DNA from: Salinimicrobium profundisediminis
GTDB taxonomy: Bacteria; Bacteroidota; Bacteroidia; Flavobacteriales; Flavobacteriaceae
Reading direction: 5' to 3'
Assembly: GCF_026241755.1 (NCBI RefSeq)
Contig: NZ_JAPJDA010000013.1
Span: 1 to 64,000, forward strand
DNA: 64,000 nucleotides
Numbering within the stretch: the stretch's first letter is position 1; each line of letters starts with the position of its first letter. Position numbers and translations under genes: made by a program. Shown here one piece after another: positions 17,589 to 25,874 of the stretch. Under the pieces are notes generated by a model. That model did not search any database. It saw only the letters and a list, made by a program, of their open reading frames with translations, and was not told the origin of the DNA.

Positions 17589-18980
17589 ATGAGTAAATAT
17601 GACGTTATAGTTTTAGGAAGTGGTCCTGGAGGCTACGTGACTGCCATTCGTGCATCACAATTAGGATTCAAGACGGCGGTTATAGAAAAAGAAAATCTTG
17701 GAGGCGTTTGTCTTAACTGGGGGTGTATTCCTACCAAAGCCCTTCTTAAAAGTGCCCAGGTCTTTGAATACCTCAACCATGCAGGGGACTACGGATTAAA
17801 AGTAGAAAAAGCCGAAAAAGATTTTGGTGCCGTTATCAAACGCAGCCGAAATGTGGCCGATGGAATGAGCAAAGGAGTGCAGTTCCTGATGAAGAAAAAT
17901 AAAATCGAGGTTATTGACGGTTTCGGAAAACTGAAATCTGGCAAAAAGATCGAGGTTACCGATAAAAACGATAAGAAAACAGAATATTCTGCAGATCATA
18001 TTATCATCGCTACAGGAGCACGTTCAAGAGAACTGCCAAACCTTCCGCAAGATGGCAAAAAAGTGATTGGTTACCGCCAGGCAATGAGCCTTGAGAAGCA
18101 GCCAAAATCTATGATCGTGGTAGGATCGGGCGCCATTGGAGTTGAGTTCGCCCACTTCTACAAGACTATGGGTACAGAGGTTACTATTGTTGAGTTTCTT
18201 CCTAACCTGGTGCCGCTTGAAGATGAGGAAATCTCAAAACAATTTGAGCGCAGCTTCAAAAAAGCCGGAATAAAAGTAATGACCAGCTCTTCTGTAGAGA
18301 GTGTTGATACCTCGGGAGACCTTGTAAAAGCACAGGTTAAAACTAAAAAAGGTATGGAAACCCTTGAGGCCGAAGTTGTACTTTCAGCCGTGGGTATCAA
18401 ATCTAACCTTGAAAACATCGGGCTTGAAGAATTAGGTATCAAAACTGACAGGGATAAGATCCTTGTTAACGATTTCTACGAGACCAACGTGAAGGGAATC
18501 TATGCTATTGGAGATGTAGTTGCAGGCCCTGCACTAGCTCACGTAGCTTCTGCGGAAGGGATTACCTGTGTTGAGAAGATCAAGGGAATGCATGTTGAGC
18601 CTATTGACTACGGAAATATTCCCGGATGTACTTATGCCACCCCTGAAATAGCTTCAGTAGGTATGACCGAAAAGCAAGCTAAAGAGGCCGGTTATGAGCT
18701 GAAGGTTGGGAAATTCCCATTCTCTGCTTCCGGAAAAGCAAAAGCTGCAGGAACTCCTGACGGATTTGTAAAAGTGATCTTTGACGCCAAATACGGCGAA
18801 TGGTTAGGCTGCCACATGATTGGTGCCGGTGTTACCGATATGATCGCTGAAGCTGTTCTTGGCCGAAAACTGGAAACTACAGGGCACGAGGTACTAAAAG
18901 CCATTCACCCTCACCCAACCATGAGTGAAGCAGTGATGGAAGCCGTAGCCGATGCTTACGGGGAAGTGATACACCTTTAG
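17589..18980 (+). CDS. lpdA: Dihydrolipoyl dehydrogenase
   Basis: A 463-residue FAD enzyme (E3) that reoxidises dihydrolipoamide in the pyruvate and 2-oxoglutarate dehydrogenase complexes and the glycine cleavage system. The FAD motif GSGPGGYVTA is at residues 10-19, the redox disulfide is in GGVCLNWGCIPTK (about 38-50), the NAD motif GSGAIGVEFAHF about 178-189, and the C-terminal interface has the HPHPTMSEA motif with the active-site His. Complete length. It is a lone gene bounded by terminators, so it probably serves several complexes. Confidence 0.96.
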   Translation: MSKYDVIVLGSGPGGYVTAIRASQLGFKTAVIEKENLGGVCLNWGCIPTKALLKSAQVFEYLNHAGDYGLKVEKAEKDFGAVIKRSRNVADGMSKGVQFLMKKNKIEVIDGFGKLKSGKKIEVTDKNDKKTEYSADHIIIATGARSRELPNLPQDGKKVIGYRQAMSLEKQPKSMIVVGSGAIGVEFAHFYKTMGTEVTIVEFLPNLVPLEDEEISKQFERSFKKAGIKVMTSSSVESVDTSGDLVKAQVKTKKGMETLEAEVVLSAVGIKSNLENIGLEELGIKTDRDKILVNDFYETNVKGIYAIGDVVAGPALAHVASAEGITCVEKIKGMHVEPIDYGNIPGCTYATPEIASVGMTEKQAKEAGYELKVGKFPFSASGKAKAAGTPDGFVKVIFDAKYGEWLGCHMIGAGVTDMIAEAVLGRKLETTGHEVLKAIHPHPTMSEAVMEAVADAYGEVIHL

Positions 18981-19050
18981 AAGGTATATTGTATATTGAA
19001 TAATGTATAATTTATAATGTGGAGCGGGTTATTTAGTTCCACAGAATAAA

Positions 19051-19080
19051 AAAACCTCCGGAAAAACTTCCGGAGGTTTT
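19051..19080 (+). terminator. Intrinsic terminator of lpdA
   Basis: AAAACCTCCGGAA and TTCCGGAGGTTTT form a perfect 13-bp stem with a four-base loop, followed by more T. It lies 70 bases after the lpdA stop. Confidence 0.9.
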
Positions 19081-19351
19081 TTTTATTTTCAGCTTGTCCC
19101 CTCCTTCGGAAGGGTGCCCGTAGGCGGGGTGGGTTTTTGGTGCTTAAAACCTGATGATTAGATTTTGGAATTTGGCATCAGGCATTGCCTCTGTTCTCGA
19201 TACTTTTTTCTTCGCCCCTTTCAGGGCAAATAAAAAAACTCGAACTGACGGCAATTCAGAGAAAGTATGGAACTCAATGTTTGGAATTTGGTGCTTGGAA
19301 TTTCAATACCAAATATTCAATCTAAAATAATAAATCATTACTCCTTATCCC
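19081..19351. repeat. Spacer with phrase-like repeats between lpdA and the MoxR-like gene
   Basis: No gene seen. A GC-rich hairpin-prone phrase (CCCCTCCTTCGGAAGGGTGC, 19098-19117, continuing to GGCGGGGTGGGTTTTT) resembles a repeat common in Bacteroidetes spacers. TTTGGAATTTGGTGCTTGGA (19279-19298) matches the reverse complement of phrases at 22085-22125. Before it, 18985-19010 has TATATTGTATATTG-like words also seen at 27695 and 34163. Confidence 0.5.
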
Positions 19352-20824
19352 TTATTCATTTCTAAGTCCTTCTATATAGCTTCCGTACATATCCTTGAAT
19401 TGCATTCCCTGCGAAAACCGGAATTTATTCAGCTTTTTGTATTCTACCAGCCCCCAAAGCACAAACTCCTTCAGAAAATATTTGTCTTCTTCAGGTACGT
19501 TGGGCTGATATTTATTCACCAAATCTTCCAGTGCCGGAATGGAGTCAAGCGCTTTTTTATAGTCGGCATCCGAAGTTTCATCAAGCAATTCAAAGCCACT
19601 TTCGGAGAAGAACCATTCCACAATTTCGGAATAAGGATCTTCGGCATCGGGCTTCTGCAGCTTTTCGATCTTCGGAAACATGGTTGGGAAAAGTGATTTT
19701 ACGGCTTCTCCTATAAGTTCCTGGGCTACCATAGCACTTCCTTCCTGCTCTCCTTCATAAACCAGTTCAATCTTTCCGGTAATCGAAGGAATAACCCCAA
19801 GAAAATCCCCCAGCCGGAGAAGGGTCTTATTTTCGCCATTTTTGACACCCCTGCGCTCGGCTGTACTTATAAGGTTTTCAAATGCGGTAATACTCAGCCG
19901 CGCACTTATCCCGCTGCGGGAATCAACATATTCATGGTCTCGCGCCTCAAAACTTATTTGCTCCAGGAGGTCTTTGGCAAGTTCGGGAACCTGAACCATT
20001 TCCAGCTGCCCCGGCTCCAGCCTGGCTTCCTGATGCGTGATCTTTTTGGCAGTTTTCACGTCTACTGGGTAGTGAGTGAGAATTTGGGAGCCAATCCTGT
20101 CTTTAAGAGGCGTAACAATACTTCCGCGATTGGTATAATCTTCAGGGTTTGCAGTGAATACAAATTGCATGTCTAAAGGCAACCGCAGCTTAAATCCACG
20201 AATTTGAATATCTCCTTCCTGTAAGATATTAAATAGAGCCACCTGTATTCTCGCCTGTAGATCGGGCAGCTCATTGATCACAAAAATACTGCGGTTGGCA
20301 CGCGGAATCATTCCGTAGTGAATTACGCGGTCATCGGCATAATTCAGTTTCAGGTTGGCAGCTTTGATTGGGTCTACATCCCCAATAATATCGGCTACGG
20401 TCACATCGGGCGTGGCAAGTTTTTCGAAAAACCTGTCATTCCTGTGAATCCAGGAAATTGGTGTCTCGTCTCCCTGCTCTTCCAAAAGTTCACGGGCGTA
20501 GCGCGAAATAGGACGAAAAGGATCATCATTGATTTCGGAACCTTCAACTATAGGGATATACTCATCCAGAAGATTTACCATCATTCTGGCGAGGCGGGTT
20601 TTAGCCTGCCCCCTCAACCCAAGAAAGTTAATATTGTGCTTTGAGAGGATTGCCCGCTCTACTTCGGGAATTACCGTATTTTCATACCCGTGAATCCCTT
20701 CAAAAGCCGGTTCATTGTTCTTAATTCTCTTCAGCAGATTTTGCCTGAGTTCCTCTTTTATGCTTTTGCTTTTATAGCCATAGTCCTTTAATGCTCCAAA
20801 GGTGCTGAGCTTTTGTATATCCAT
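19352..20824 (-). CDS. MoxR/Mg-chelatase-I-like AAA+ ATPase
   Basis: A 490-residue AAA+ ATPase related to ChlI and MoxR. Walker A is GLRGQAKTRL near residues 73-82, the Walker B region is IFVINELPDLQARIQVALFN, and the conserved sensor segment FVFTANPEDYTNRGSIVTPLKDRIG follows. It sits 47 bases downstream of a VWA-domain gene on the same strand, the usual arrangement for MoxR-VWA chaperone or metal-insertion pairs. No chlorophyll or cobalamin genes are near, so a metallochelatase role is not supported; it may activate an unknown target complex in the cytoplasm. Confidence 0.85.
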   Translation of the reverse strand: MDIQKLSTFGALKDYGYKSKSIKEELRQNLLKRIKNNEPAFEGIHGYENTVIPEVERAILSKHNINFLGLRGQAKTRLARMMVNLLDEYIPIVEGSEINDDPFRPISRYARELLEEQGDETPISWIHRNDRFFEKLATPDVTVADIIGDVDPIKAANLKLNYADDRVIHYGMIPRANRSIFVINELPDLQARIQVALFNILQEGDIQIRGFKLRLPLDMQFVFTANPEDYTNRGSIVTPLKDRIGSQILTHYPVDVKTAKKITHQEARLEPGQLEMVQVPELAKDLLEQISFEARDHEYVDSRSGISARLSITAFENLISTAERRGVKNGENKTLLRLGDFLGVIPSITGKIELVYEGEQEGSAMVAQELIGEAVKSLFPTMFPKIEKLQKPDAEDPYSEIVEWFFSESGFELLDETSDADYKKALDSIPALEDLVNKYQPNVPEEDKYFLKEFVLWGLVEYKKLNKFRFSQGMQFKDMYGSYIEGLRNE

Positions 20825-20844
20825 GTCCTGAAAATTTGTTTGAA

Positions 20845-20865
20845 AAAGGCCATTTTTGGGCCTTT
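20845..20865 (-). terminator. Terminator-like hairpin between the VWA and MoxR-like genes
   Basis: On the minus strand AAAGGCC and GGCCTTT pair with a seven-base loop and run into T. This is also a copy of the near-palindrome (20842-20858). Lying between two apparently co-transcribed genes, it may attenuate transcription into the ATPase gene. Confidence 0.5.
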
Positions 20866-20871
20866 AATATT

Positions 20872-21990
20872 TTAACCTTTAATTCTTTTCTTGCGGTTGG
20901 TCTCGTAATCTTCAAAGATCATTTCTCCAAGACCTTTAAGTCCGGTGAAGAATGCCTTCCCCTGGTTAGCCTGTGTAAATTCCCTTACAAAGCGCTCCAG
21001 ATAAGGATCTTGCGCTATCATAAAAGTGGTAATAGGAATATGCAGTTTACGTGCCTGGCTCGCGGCATTGTAGCATTTCTCGACAATATATGGATCTAGC
21101 CCCACACTGTTTTGATAATACCCTCCATCCCGCTCTCTCAAACAGCTGGGTTTCCCATCGGTGATCATAAAGATCTGTTTGTTGGTGTTACGCTTGCGCC
21201 TAAGCAAATCCATAGCCAGTTCAAGCCCGGCTACAGTATTGGTATGATATGGCCCCACCTGTAGGTAAGGCAGGTCTCCTATAGAAATGCGCCAGGCGTC
21301 ATTCCCAAAAACGAGTATATCGAGGGTATCTTTTGGATACCTGGTAGTAATGAGCTCGGCCAGGGCCATGGCGACTTTCTTCGCCGGGGTGATCCTGTCT
21401 TCGCCATAAAGTATCATACTGTGGCTTATGTCTATCATAAGCACGGTACTCATTTGGCTCTTATGATGGGTTTCTTCGACTACAAGATCGTCTTCGGTCA
21501 TCCGGAAATCATCGGCGCCATGCTGTATCTGGGCATTTCGCAAAGATTCTGTCATGGAGATTTTATCGAGCGAATCTCCAAAATTATAATTTCTGAATTC
21601 TCCCGTGTGCTCATCGCCCAGCCCCAACTGCTTGGTGCTGTGGTTCCCTGACCGACTTTTGCGCAGTTTTCCGAAGATTTGATTGAGCGCCTGCTGCCTA
21701 ATGGCTCTTTCGGTCTTGGCCGTAATAGCCATTCCTCCACTCCCCTCAATTTCCTCACGGATGTAGCCTTTTTTCTTAAGGTCTTCTATAAAATCATCTA
21801 TAGTGTAGTTTTCATCGGTGAGTTTATATTCAACATCCAGCTGTCTTAGCCATTCTATAGCCTCATCAAAATCTCCGGAAGTATGAGTGATAAGCTCTTT
21901 AAAAATCTCAAAAAGCTTGTCAAAAGGAGGGATATTCTCGGCCTCAAAGCGTTTAAAAACAAAACCTTTTTTCACAATATTCCTTTCCAT
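20872..21990 (-). CDS. VWA-domain protein paired with the MoxR-like ATPase
   Basis: A 372-residue protein with a von Willebrand A domain in its C-terminal half (about residues 175-350). The metal-ion site has the DxSxS form in VLMIDISHSMILYG, followed by MITDGKPS. The N-terminal half is helical with no recognised fold. It is first in a two-gene unit with the ATPase, a pairing known for MoxR AAA+ proteins and their VWA adaptors. No signal peptide, so it is cytoplasmic. Confidence 0.83.
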   Translation of the reverse strand: MERNIVKKGFVFKRFEAENIPPFDKLFEIFKELITHTSGDFDEAIEWLRQLDVEYKLTDENYTIDDFIEDLKKKGYIREEIEGSGGMAITAKTERAIRQQALNQIFGKLRKSRSGNHSTKQLGLGDEHTGEFRNYNFGDSLDKISMTESLRNAQIQHGADDFRMTEDDLVVEETHHKSQMSTVLMIDISHSMILYGEDRITPAKKVAMALAELITTRYPKDTLDILVFGNDAWRISIGDLPYLQVGPYHTNTVAGLELAMDLLRRKRNTNKQIFMITDGKPSCLRERDGGYYQNSVGLDPYIVEKCYNAASQARKLHIPITTFMIAQDPYLERFVREFTQANQGKAFFTGLKGLGEMIFEDYETNRKKRIKG

Positions 21991-22081
21991 GCCCTAATTT
22001 AATTGTTAGCATGAACATCTCACAAAAGTGGAGGATAAATTTGTGTTAATTAGATATGAGATATTAGTAGTGAGAAAATCT

Positions 22082-22175
22082 AAAATTCCAAGCACCAAAT
22101 ATTAAGTACCAAGCACCAAGTTCTAATTCCTAACTTTCAAATCTTCAAATTTTCAAATTGGCAAATTTTCAAATC
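22082..22175. repeat. AT-rich phrase repeats
   Basis: The spacer contains CCAAGCACCAAATATTAAGT (22087-22106), then another ACCAAGCACCAAG (22108-22120), then tandem words CAAATCTTCAAATTTTCAAA / CAAATTTTCAAATC up to the stop codon of the following gene. Similar words occur at 6056-6080 and 19260-19320. Non-coding, function unknown. Confidence 0.55.
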
Positions 22176-22894
22176 GAAATCAGGTCGCAATAATAAAATT
22201 TGGTGTCCCAGGCTTCCTTCTCTTTTTTAAAGCAATCATCTTCTTCATCTCCTGCGGAAGCAAAAAATTTCTCTACAATTTGTCCTTTTTGGAAGGTTAC
22301 TGGGTGGGAAAATATAGGTCCGTCAAAAACGAAAATATGAAATTCCCCATTCTCCCCGGCAGGATCTACGCCTGAAGGTAAATCGGCAAGGAAACTTTCA
22401 TCTACAAGCCTTCCGCAGAAAGACCTATCCAAAAACTTTGCATTTACGCTCACAGTTATAGCTTTAAATCCGGCGGCGAGTATTTCCTTCATGAGGGCTG
22501 AAGTATCTTTTTTCCACAGCGGAAAAACCCCTTCAATTTCCACTTTTTGAAGCTGCTGTTCCCGGTAAAGCTTTAAATCTTCCAGGAAGATATCACCAAA
22601 AATACTGTAATTGAATCCGGAATTCTTCAGCTTCAGCATTTCCTCTTCCATGACTTTATTATAGGTTGTCATAGAAACATTTCCCGCAAGCGGAAGAACT
22701 TCCAGGGGAATACCAATACTTTGAGCCTGTTTCAGCAATAAATCACTCCGAAGGCCATGCATAGAAATCCTGTCAACTTCAGAATTAACTGTGGTAAGCA
22801 ACTTTTCTACGGAATATTCTTTCTGCTGTTGAGTGAGATAAAGAGCAAAGGCCGCATCTTTCCCCGAACTCCAGTTTATGAACGCTTTTTTCAT
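22169..22894 (-). CDS. Dph6-related ATP pyrophosphatase
   Basis: A 241-residue PP-loop ATPase of the diphthine-ammonia-ligase-like (Dph6/ATP-PPase) family. The PP-loop is NWSSGKDAAFAL at residues 7-18; the conserved HGLRSDLL (about 47) and the AVTVSVNAKFLDRSFCGRL segment are typical. Bacteria lack diphthamide, so the substrate must differ from the eukaryotic one; it probably makes an adenylated intermediate for amide formation. Its ATG overlaps the stop of aroQ (ATGA), so the two are translationally coupled. Confidence 0.85.
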   Translation of the reverse strand: MKKAFINWSSGKDAAFALYLTQQQKEYSVEKLLTTVNSEVDRISMHGLRSDLLLKQAQSIGIPLEVLPLAGNVSMTTYNKVMEEEMLKLKNSGFNYSIFGDIFLEDLKLYREQQLQKVEIEGVFPLWKKDTSALMKEILAAGFKAITVSVNAKFLDRSFCGRLVDESFLADLPSGVDPAGENGEFHIFVFDGPIFSHPVTFQKGQIVEKFFASAGDEEDDCFKKEKEAWDTKFYYCDLISI

Positions 22895-23310
22895 GCTTCA
22901 GTAAAACTCAAGACAGCCAGTTCATAACTCTGCAATCCAAACCCCAGGATCACGCCTTTGGCATTGGGCGCAATGAAAGATCTATGCCGAAATTCTTCCC
23001 TGGCCGAAGTATTGGAAATATGCACTTCTACCACCGGCTTTGAAATCGCTTTTACAGCGTCTCCAATCCCGACTGAAGTATGCGTGTAGGCTGCAGCGTT
23101 AAGCACAATACCATCAAATTCCTTATCGGCCGCATGAAGCCGGTCTATGATTTCCCCTTCAATATTAGATTGATAAGAGGCTAATTCTACTTGCGGAAAT
23201 TTCTTTTCCAGGTTTTGAAAGTAATCTTCAAAAGTTTGGCTTCCGTAGGTTCCTGGTTCACGGCTGCCGAGTAAATTGAGGTTGGGCCCGTTAATGATCA
23301 ATATTTTCAT
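22891..23310 (-). CDS. aroQ: 3-dehydroquinate dehydratase, type II
   Basis: A 139-residue type II dehydroquinase of the shikimate pathway, forming a dodecamer. NGPNLNLLGSREPGTYG at the N-terminus carries the catalytic Arg and Tyr, NAAAYTHTSVGIGDA binds substrate, and VEVHISNTSAREEFRHRS carries the His and Arg of the active site. Length is typical. It overlaps the next gene by four bases. A near-palindrome lies 57 bases upstream. Confidence 0.95.
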   Translation of the reverse strand: MKILIINGPNLNLLGSREPGTYGSQTFEDYFQNLEKKFPQVELASYQSNIEGEIIDRLHAADKEFDGIVLNAAAYTHTSVGIGDAVKAISKPVVEVHISNTSAREEFRHRSFIAPNAKGVILGFGLQSYELAVLSFTEA

Positions 23311-23366
23311 AAAGTAAAAATAGAAAATAAAAAAACGGAAACCACAGCTTCCGCTTTTAACAGGCT

Positions 23367-23383
23367 CAAAAATGTCATTTTTT
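23367..23383. repeat. Near-palindrome copy upstream of aroQ
   Basis: CAAAAATGTCATTTTTT matches the 17-bp consensus at 16 positions and lies between the end of the outer-membrane protein gene and the aroQ start. Confidence 0.5.
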
Positions 23384-23396
23384 AATTCAATCTTTT

Positions 23397-23858
23397 TTAG
23401 AGCCGGAATTCTACCCCAAGGTTAACGGAAGCTGCCGTGCCGCCATCTATACTTATCCCGGTGTAAGATGCAATAAGGCCCACCCCGAGGAGGTTGAACC
23501 CAATCTTGGGTTTATAGTAAAAACCACCGTCTGTCCCATCACTAATACCTAGGGCATAACCAAGATCGGCTCCCAATTCAAGATTGGCGAGGCTAAACCT
23601 TGCTGTTGCAGCAAGAGGCAGAAAAGAAACATCATCAAACTCATCTACAAAAAAGTGATTGTACCCTACCATAGGCCCTAACTGGAAATTCTCAAACCCC
23701 ATGAGATAAGCAATGTCTGCGCCCACATTAAAGTCTGATGCATCTGAAATATCCCCTACCGGAATTCCTGCATTCACTCCTAACCTAATATCGCGCTGAG
23801 CATAGGTTGATGTAAAACCTACTGCAATAAAAATAAGAGAACATAAAAATTTCTTCAT
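23397..23858 (-). CDS. Small outer-membrane beta-barrel protein
   Basis: A 153-residue protein with signal peptide MKKFLCSLIFIAVGFTSTYA. The mature part alternates Gly-rich amphipathic strands (RLGVNAGIPVGDI, VGADIAYLMG, LGADLGYALG, FNLLGVGLIASYTGI) and ends in the aromatic-type C-terminal strand VNLGVEFRL, typical of eight-stranded OmpA/OmpX-like barrels in Bacteroidetes. Function unknown; it neighbours another small barrel protein on the same strand. Confidence 0.8.
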   Translation of the reverse strand: MKKFLCSLIFIAVGFTSTYAQRDIRLGVNAGIPVGDISDASDFNVGADIAYLMGFENFQLGPMVGYNHFFVDEFDDVSFLPLAATARFSLANLELGADLGYALGISDGTDGGFYYKPKIGFNLLGVGLIASYTGISIDGGTAASVNLGVEFRL

Positions 23859-23984
23859 AACTCAAAGTTTTAAAGGTTATCTATCACTAAATTAGTAATT
23901 TACATATTACTCTTATCGACTAAGTAAAATTCCTTTGAAAGGAAAACCTCACATTCACAGGTAGTTTCAATAGGCACAAAAAAA

Positions 23985-24009
23985 AGGCTGCCTTGATTAA
24001 AGACAACCT
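23985..24009 (-). terminator. Intrinsic terminator of the second beta-barrel gene
   Basis: Arms 24000-24009 and 23985-23994 pair over ten bases (two G-U) with a five-base loop and are followed by eight T on the minus strand. It lies 22 bases after the stop codon. Confidence 0.75.
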
Positions 24010-24031
24010 CTTTATTAATTTTCAGTTTTTC

Positions 24032-24628
24032 TTAGAACAAGAATCCAATCCCAGCCTGTACTACAGAGTTCTTGGCTTCAACTCCTTCAATGTCATAAAT
24101 GTCGGTCATACCCGCATTGTAACGTCCATAAAGGAAAAAGTTGTTGAATTTGTAAGAGGCTCCCAGTCCAAGACTAAGATCGAACTTATTAATGTTATCA
24201 TCAGATACATCAACATCGTTTTCTCCAGTTCCTATTTCATGATCTGCAAGAAAACCGAACTGTGGACCGGCTTCAAGACTTAGCCCTTTTACTAAATAGA
24301 ACTTAGCCATAACGGGAACAGTTACATAATCCAATTTATGTTCCAGGTCGTTTCCATCTTCAATTTCTACGATGTCGTATCCCTGAGCAGAATAAAGTAC
24401 CTCGGGCTGGATTGAGAAACGATCTGATAAAGGGATTTCAGCAACTAAACCTAAGTGATATGCGGTTCTTGCACTTTCATCCTCAAAATCTGACCATCCG
24501 TCTCCTGAAAAGGTCGAGAAGTTCACCCCTCCTTTTGCTCCAAAGTAAACGAATTCCTGTGCAGTTACAAATGTTGTACTAAATACCATCGCTGCGATAA
24601 ACAAAATTGACTTTTTCATAAATTTCAT
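24032..24628 (-). CDS. Porin-family outer-membrane beta-barrel protein
   Basis: A protein of about 198 residues of the PorT / outer-membrane beta-barrel family. Signal peptide MKKSILFIAAMVFSTTFVTAQE, then FVYFGAKGGVNFSTF, the classic first strand, acidic loops, and the last strand VVQAGIGFLF. Either ATG 24628 (MKFMKK) or ATG 24619 (MKK) is possible; I give the longer. It is probably a structural or adhesive barrel without transport role; function not known. Confidence 0.82.
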   Translation of the reverse strand: MKFMKKSILFIAAMVFSTTFVTAQEFVYFGAKGGVNFSTFSGDGWSDFEDESARTAYHLGLVAEIPLSDRFSIQPEVLYSAQGYDIVEIEDGNDLEHKLDYVTVPVMAKFYLVKGLSLEAGPQFGFLADHEIGTGENDVDVSDDNINKFDLSLGLGASYKFNNFFLYGRYNAGMTDIYDIEGVEAKNSVVQAGIGFLF

Positions 24629-24731
24629 TTTTAAAAGTTCAGGGACAAATGTAGGAGGCATAGTGTTAAGAAAAACTCACTTTATATTAAAGTACTCGTA
24701 AATCCGTACTTTTAGCCCCTATTTTTAGCCT

Positions 24732-25628
24732 GTGAACTGGAAAAATGCCTTGAAAGACTATCGCCATTACCTCAAAATTGAGCGAGGCCTGGCTGCAAAT
24801 ACCATCGAGAATTACAGTCTGGATGTGGAGAAACTTTCAAACTGGCTACAACTAAATAACAATAAAGTCTCGCCCCTGTCTATTTCTGAAGAAGAAGTGC
24901 AACAGTTCATTTACACGCTTGCCAAAACTATGAACGCCCGTTCACAAGCCAGGATAATTTCGGGCCTCCGCGGATTCTTTAGCTATCTGGTCTTTGAAGA
25001 TTACCGACAAACCAACCCTCTCGAGTTAATTGAATCTCCAAAAACAGGACGTAAACTACCCCACACGCTTTCTACGGAAGAAATCGATACTCTTATCGCG
25101 GCCATAGACCTTAATAAACCTGAAGGAGAAAGGAACCGCGCCATCCTGGAAACCCTGTACGGCTGCGGGCTCCGGGTTTCTGAATTAACCAATCTACGCC
25201 TTAGCGATCTATTTTTTGAGGAAGGCTTTATTAAGGTAACAGGAAAAGGAAGTAAATCGCGATTTGTACCCATAGCCGAAACTACCTGCAAATACATTGA
25301 GCTTTACATGCACCATATAAGAGCGCATCAGGATATTCAAAAAGGCCACGAAGACACTTTATTTCTTAATCGCCGTGGTAAACAGCTCACCCGCGCCATG
25401 ATCTTCACCATAATAAAGAGACTGGCCACCATAACCGGACTACATAAAAATATTAGTCCGCACACCTTCAGGCATTCCTTTGCAACACACTTACTTGAAA
25501 ACGGAGCCGATTTACGGGCCATTCAGCAAATGCTGGGGCACGAGAGCATCACCACTACCGAAATCTACGTTCACCTTGACCGTTCCCACCTGCGCAAGGT
25601 GATGGAAGAATTTCACCCAAGACGATAA
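24732..25628 (+). CDS. xerD: Site-specific tyrosine recombinase XerD-like
   Basis: A 298-residue tyrosine recombinase that should resolve chromosome dimers at dif. The SAM-like N-terminal DNA-binding domain spans about 1-90. Catalytic residues are R148 (GCGLRVSEL), H244 and R247 (HTFRH), a His in LGHESI and the nucleophile Y279 (TTTEIYVHLD). The start is GTG (24732). Length and housekeeping neighbours argue for a core Xer protein and not an element integrase. Heptamer repeats follow its stop codon. Confidence 0.9.
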   Translation: MNWKNALKDYRHYLKIERGLAANTIENYSLDVEKLSNWLQLNNNKVSPLSISEEEVQQFIYTLAKTMNARSQARIISGLRGFFSYLVFEDYRQTNPLELIESPKTGRKLPHTLSTEEIDTLIAAIDLNKPEGERNRAILETLYGCGLRVSELTNLRLSDLFFEEGFIKVTGKGSKSRFVPIAETTCKYIELYMHHIRAHQDIQKGHEDTLFLNRRGKQLTRAMIFTIIKRLATITGLHKNISPHTFRHSFATHLLENGADLRAIQQMLGHESITTTEIYVHLDRSHLRKVMEEFHPRR

Positions 25629-25629
25629 T

Positions 25630-25678
25630 GGGTTCAAGGTTCAAGGTTCAAGGTTCAGGGTTTAAGGTTTAAGGTTTG
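25630..25678. repeat. Seven tandem heptamers GGTTCAA/GGTTTAA
   Basis: Directly after the xerD stop, a 7-base unit is repeated about seven times: GGTTCAA three times, then GGTTCAG, GGTTTAA twice and GGTTTGT. A second phrase repeat (GAGCACTGAACACTAAATA) occurs at 25785-25803. Non-coding. Confidence 0.75.
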
Positions 25679-25874
25679 TGAAGTCCTGAATAGGGTTGAG
25701 CGTTTTGCGGAGTTTAAAACAACTCAGTACTACGGCAAAACCACAGCATTCAAATCTTTACCGGGTACTTACTAATACGAATACTGAGCACTGAACACTA
25801 AATATTTGCTAAACCATAGAAATTCCTTTGGCAGCAGCCTTTTCCTCATTAATTTAAGCTTATAAAACAATATT

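Noticed and set aside
24732-25628. Tyrosine recombinase as the integrase of a mobile element
   Set aside because: XerD-like length and catalytic layout, core-gene neighbours and no attachment-site duplication nearby.
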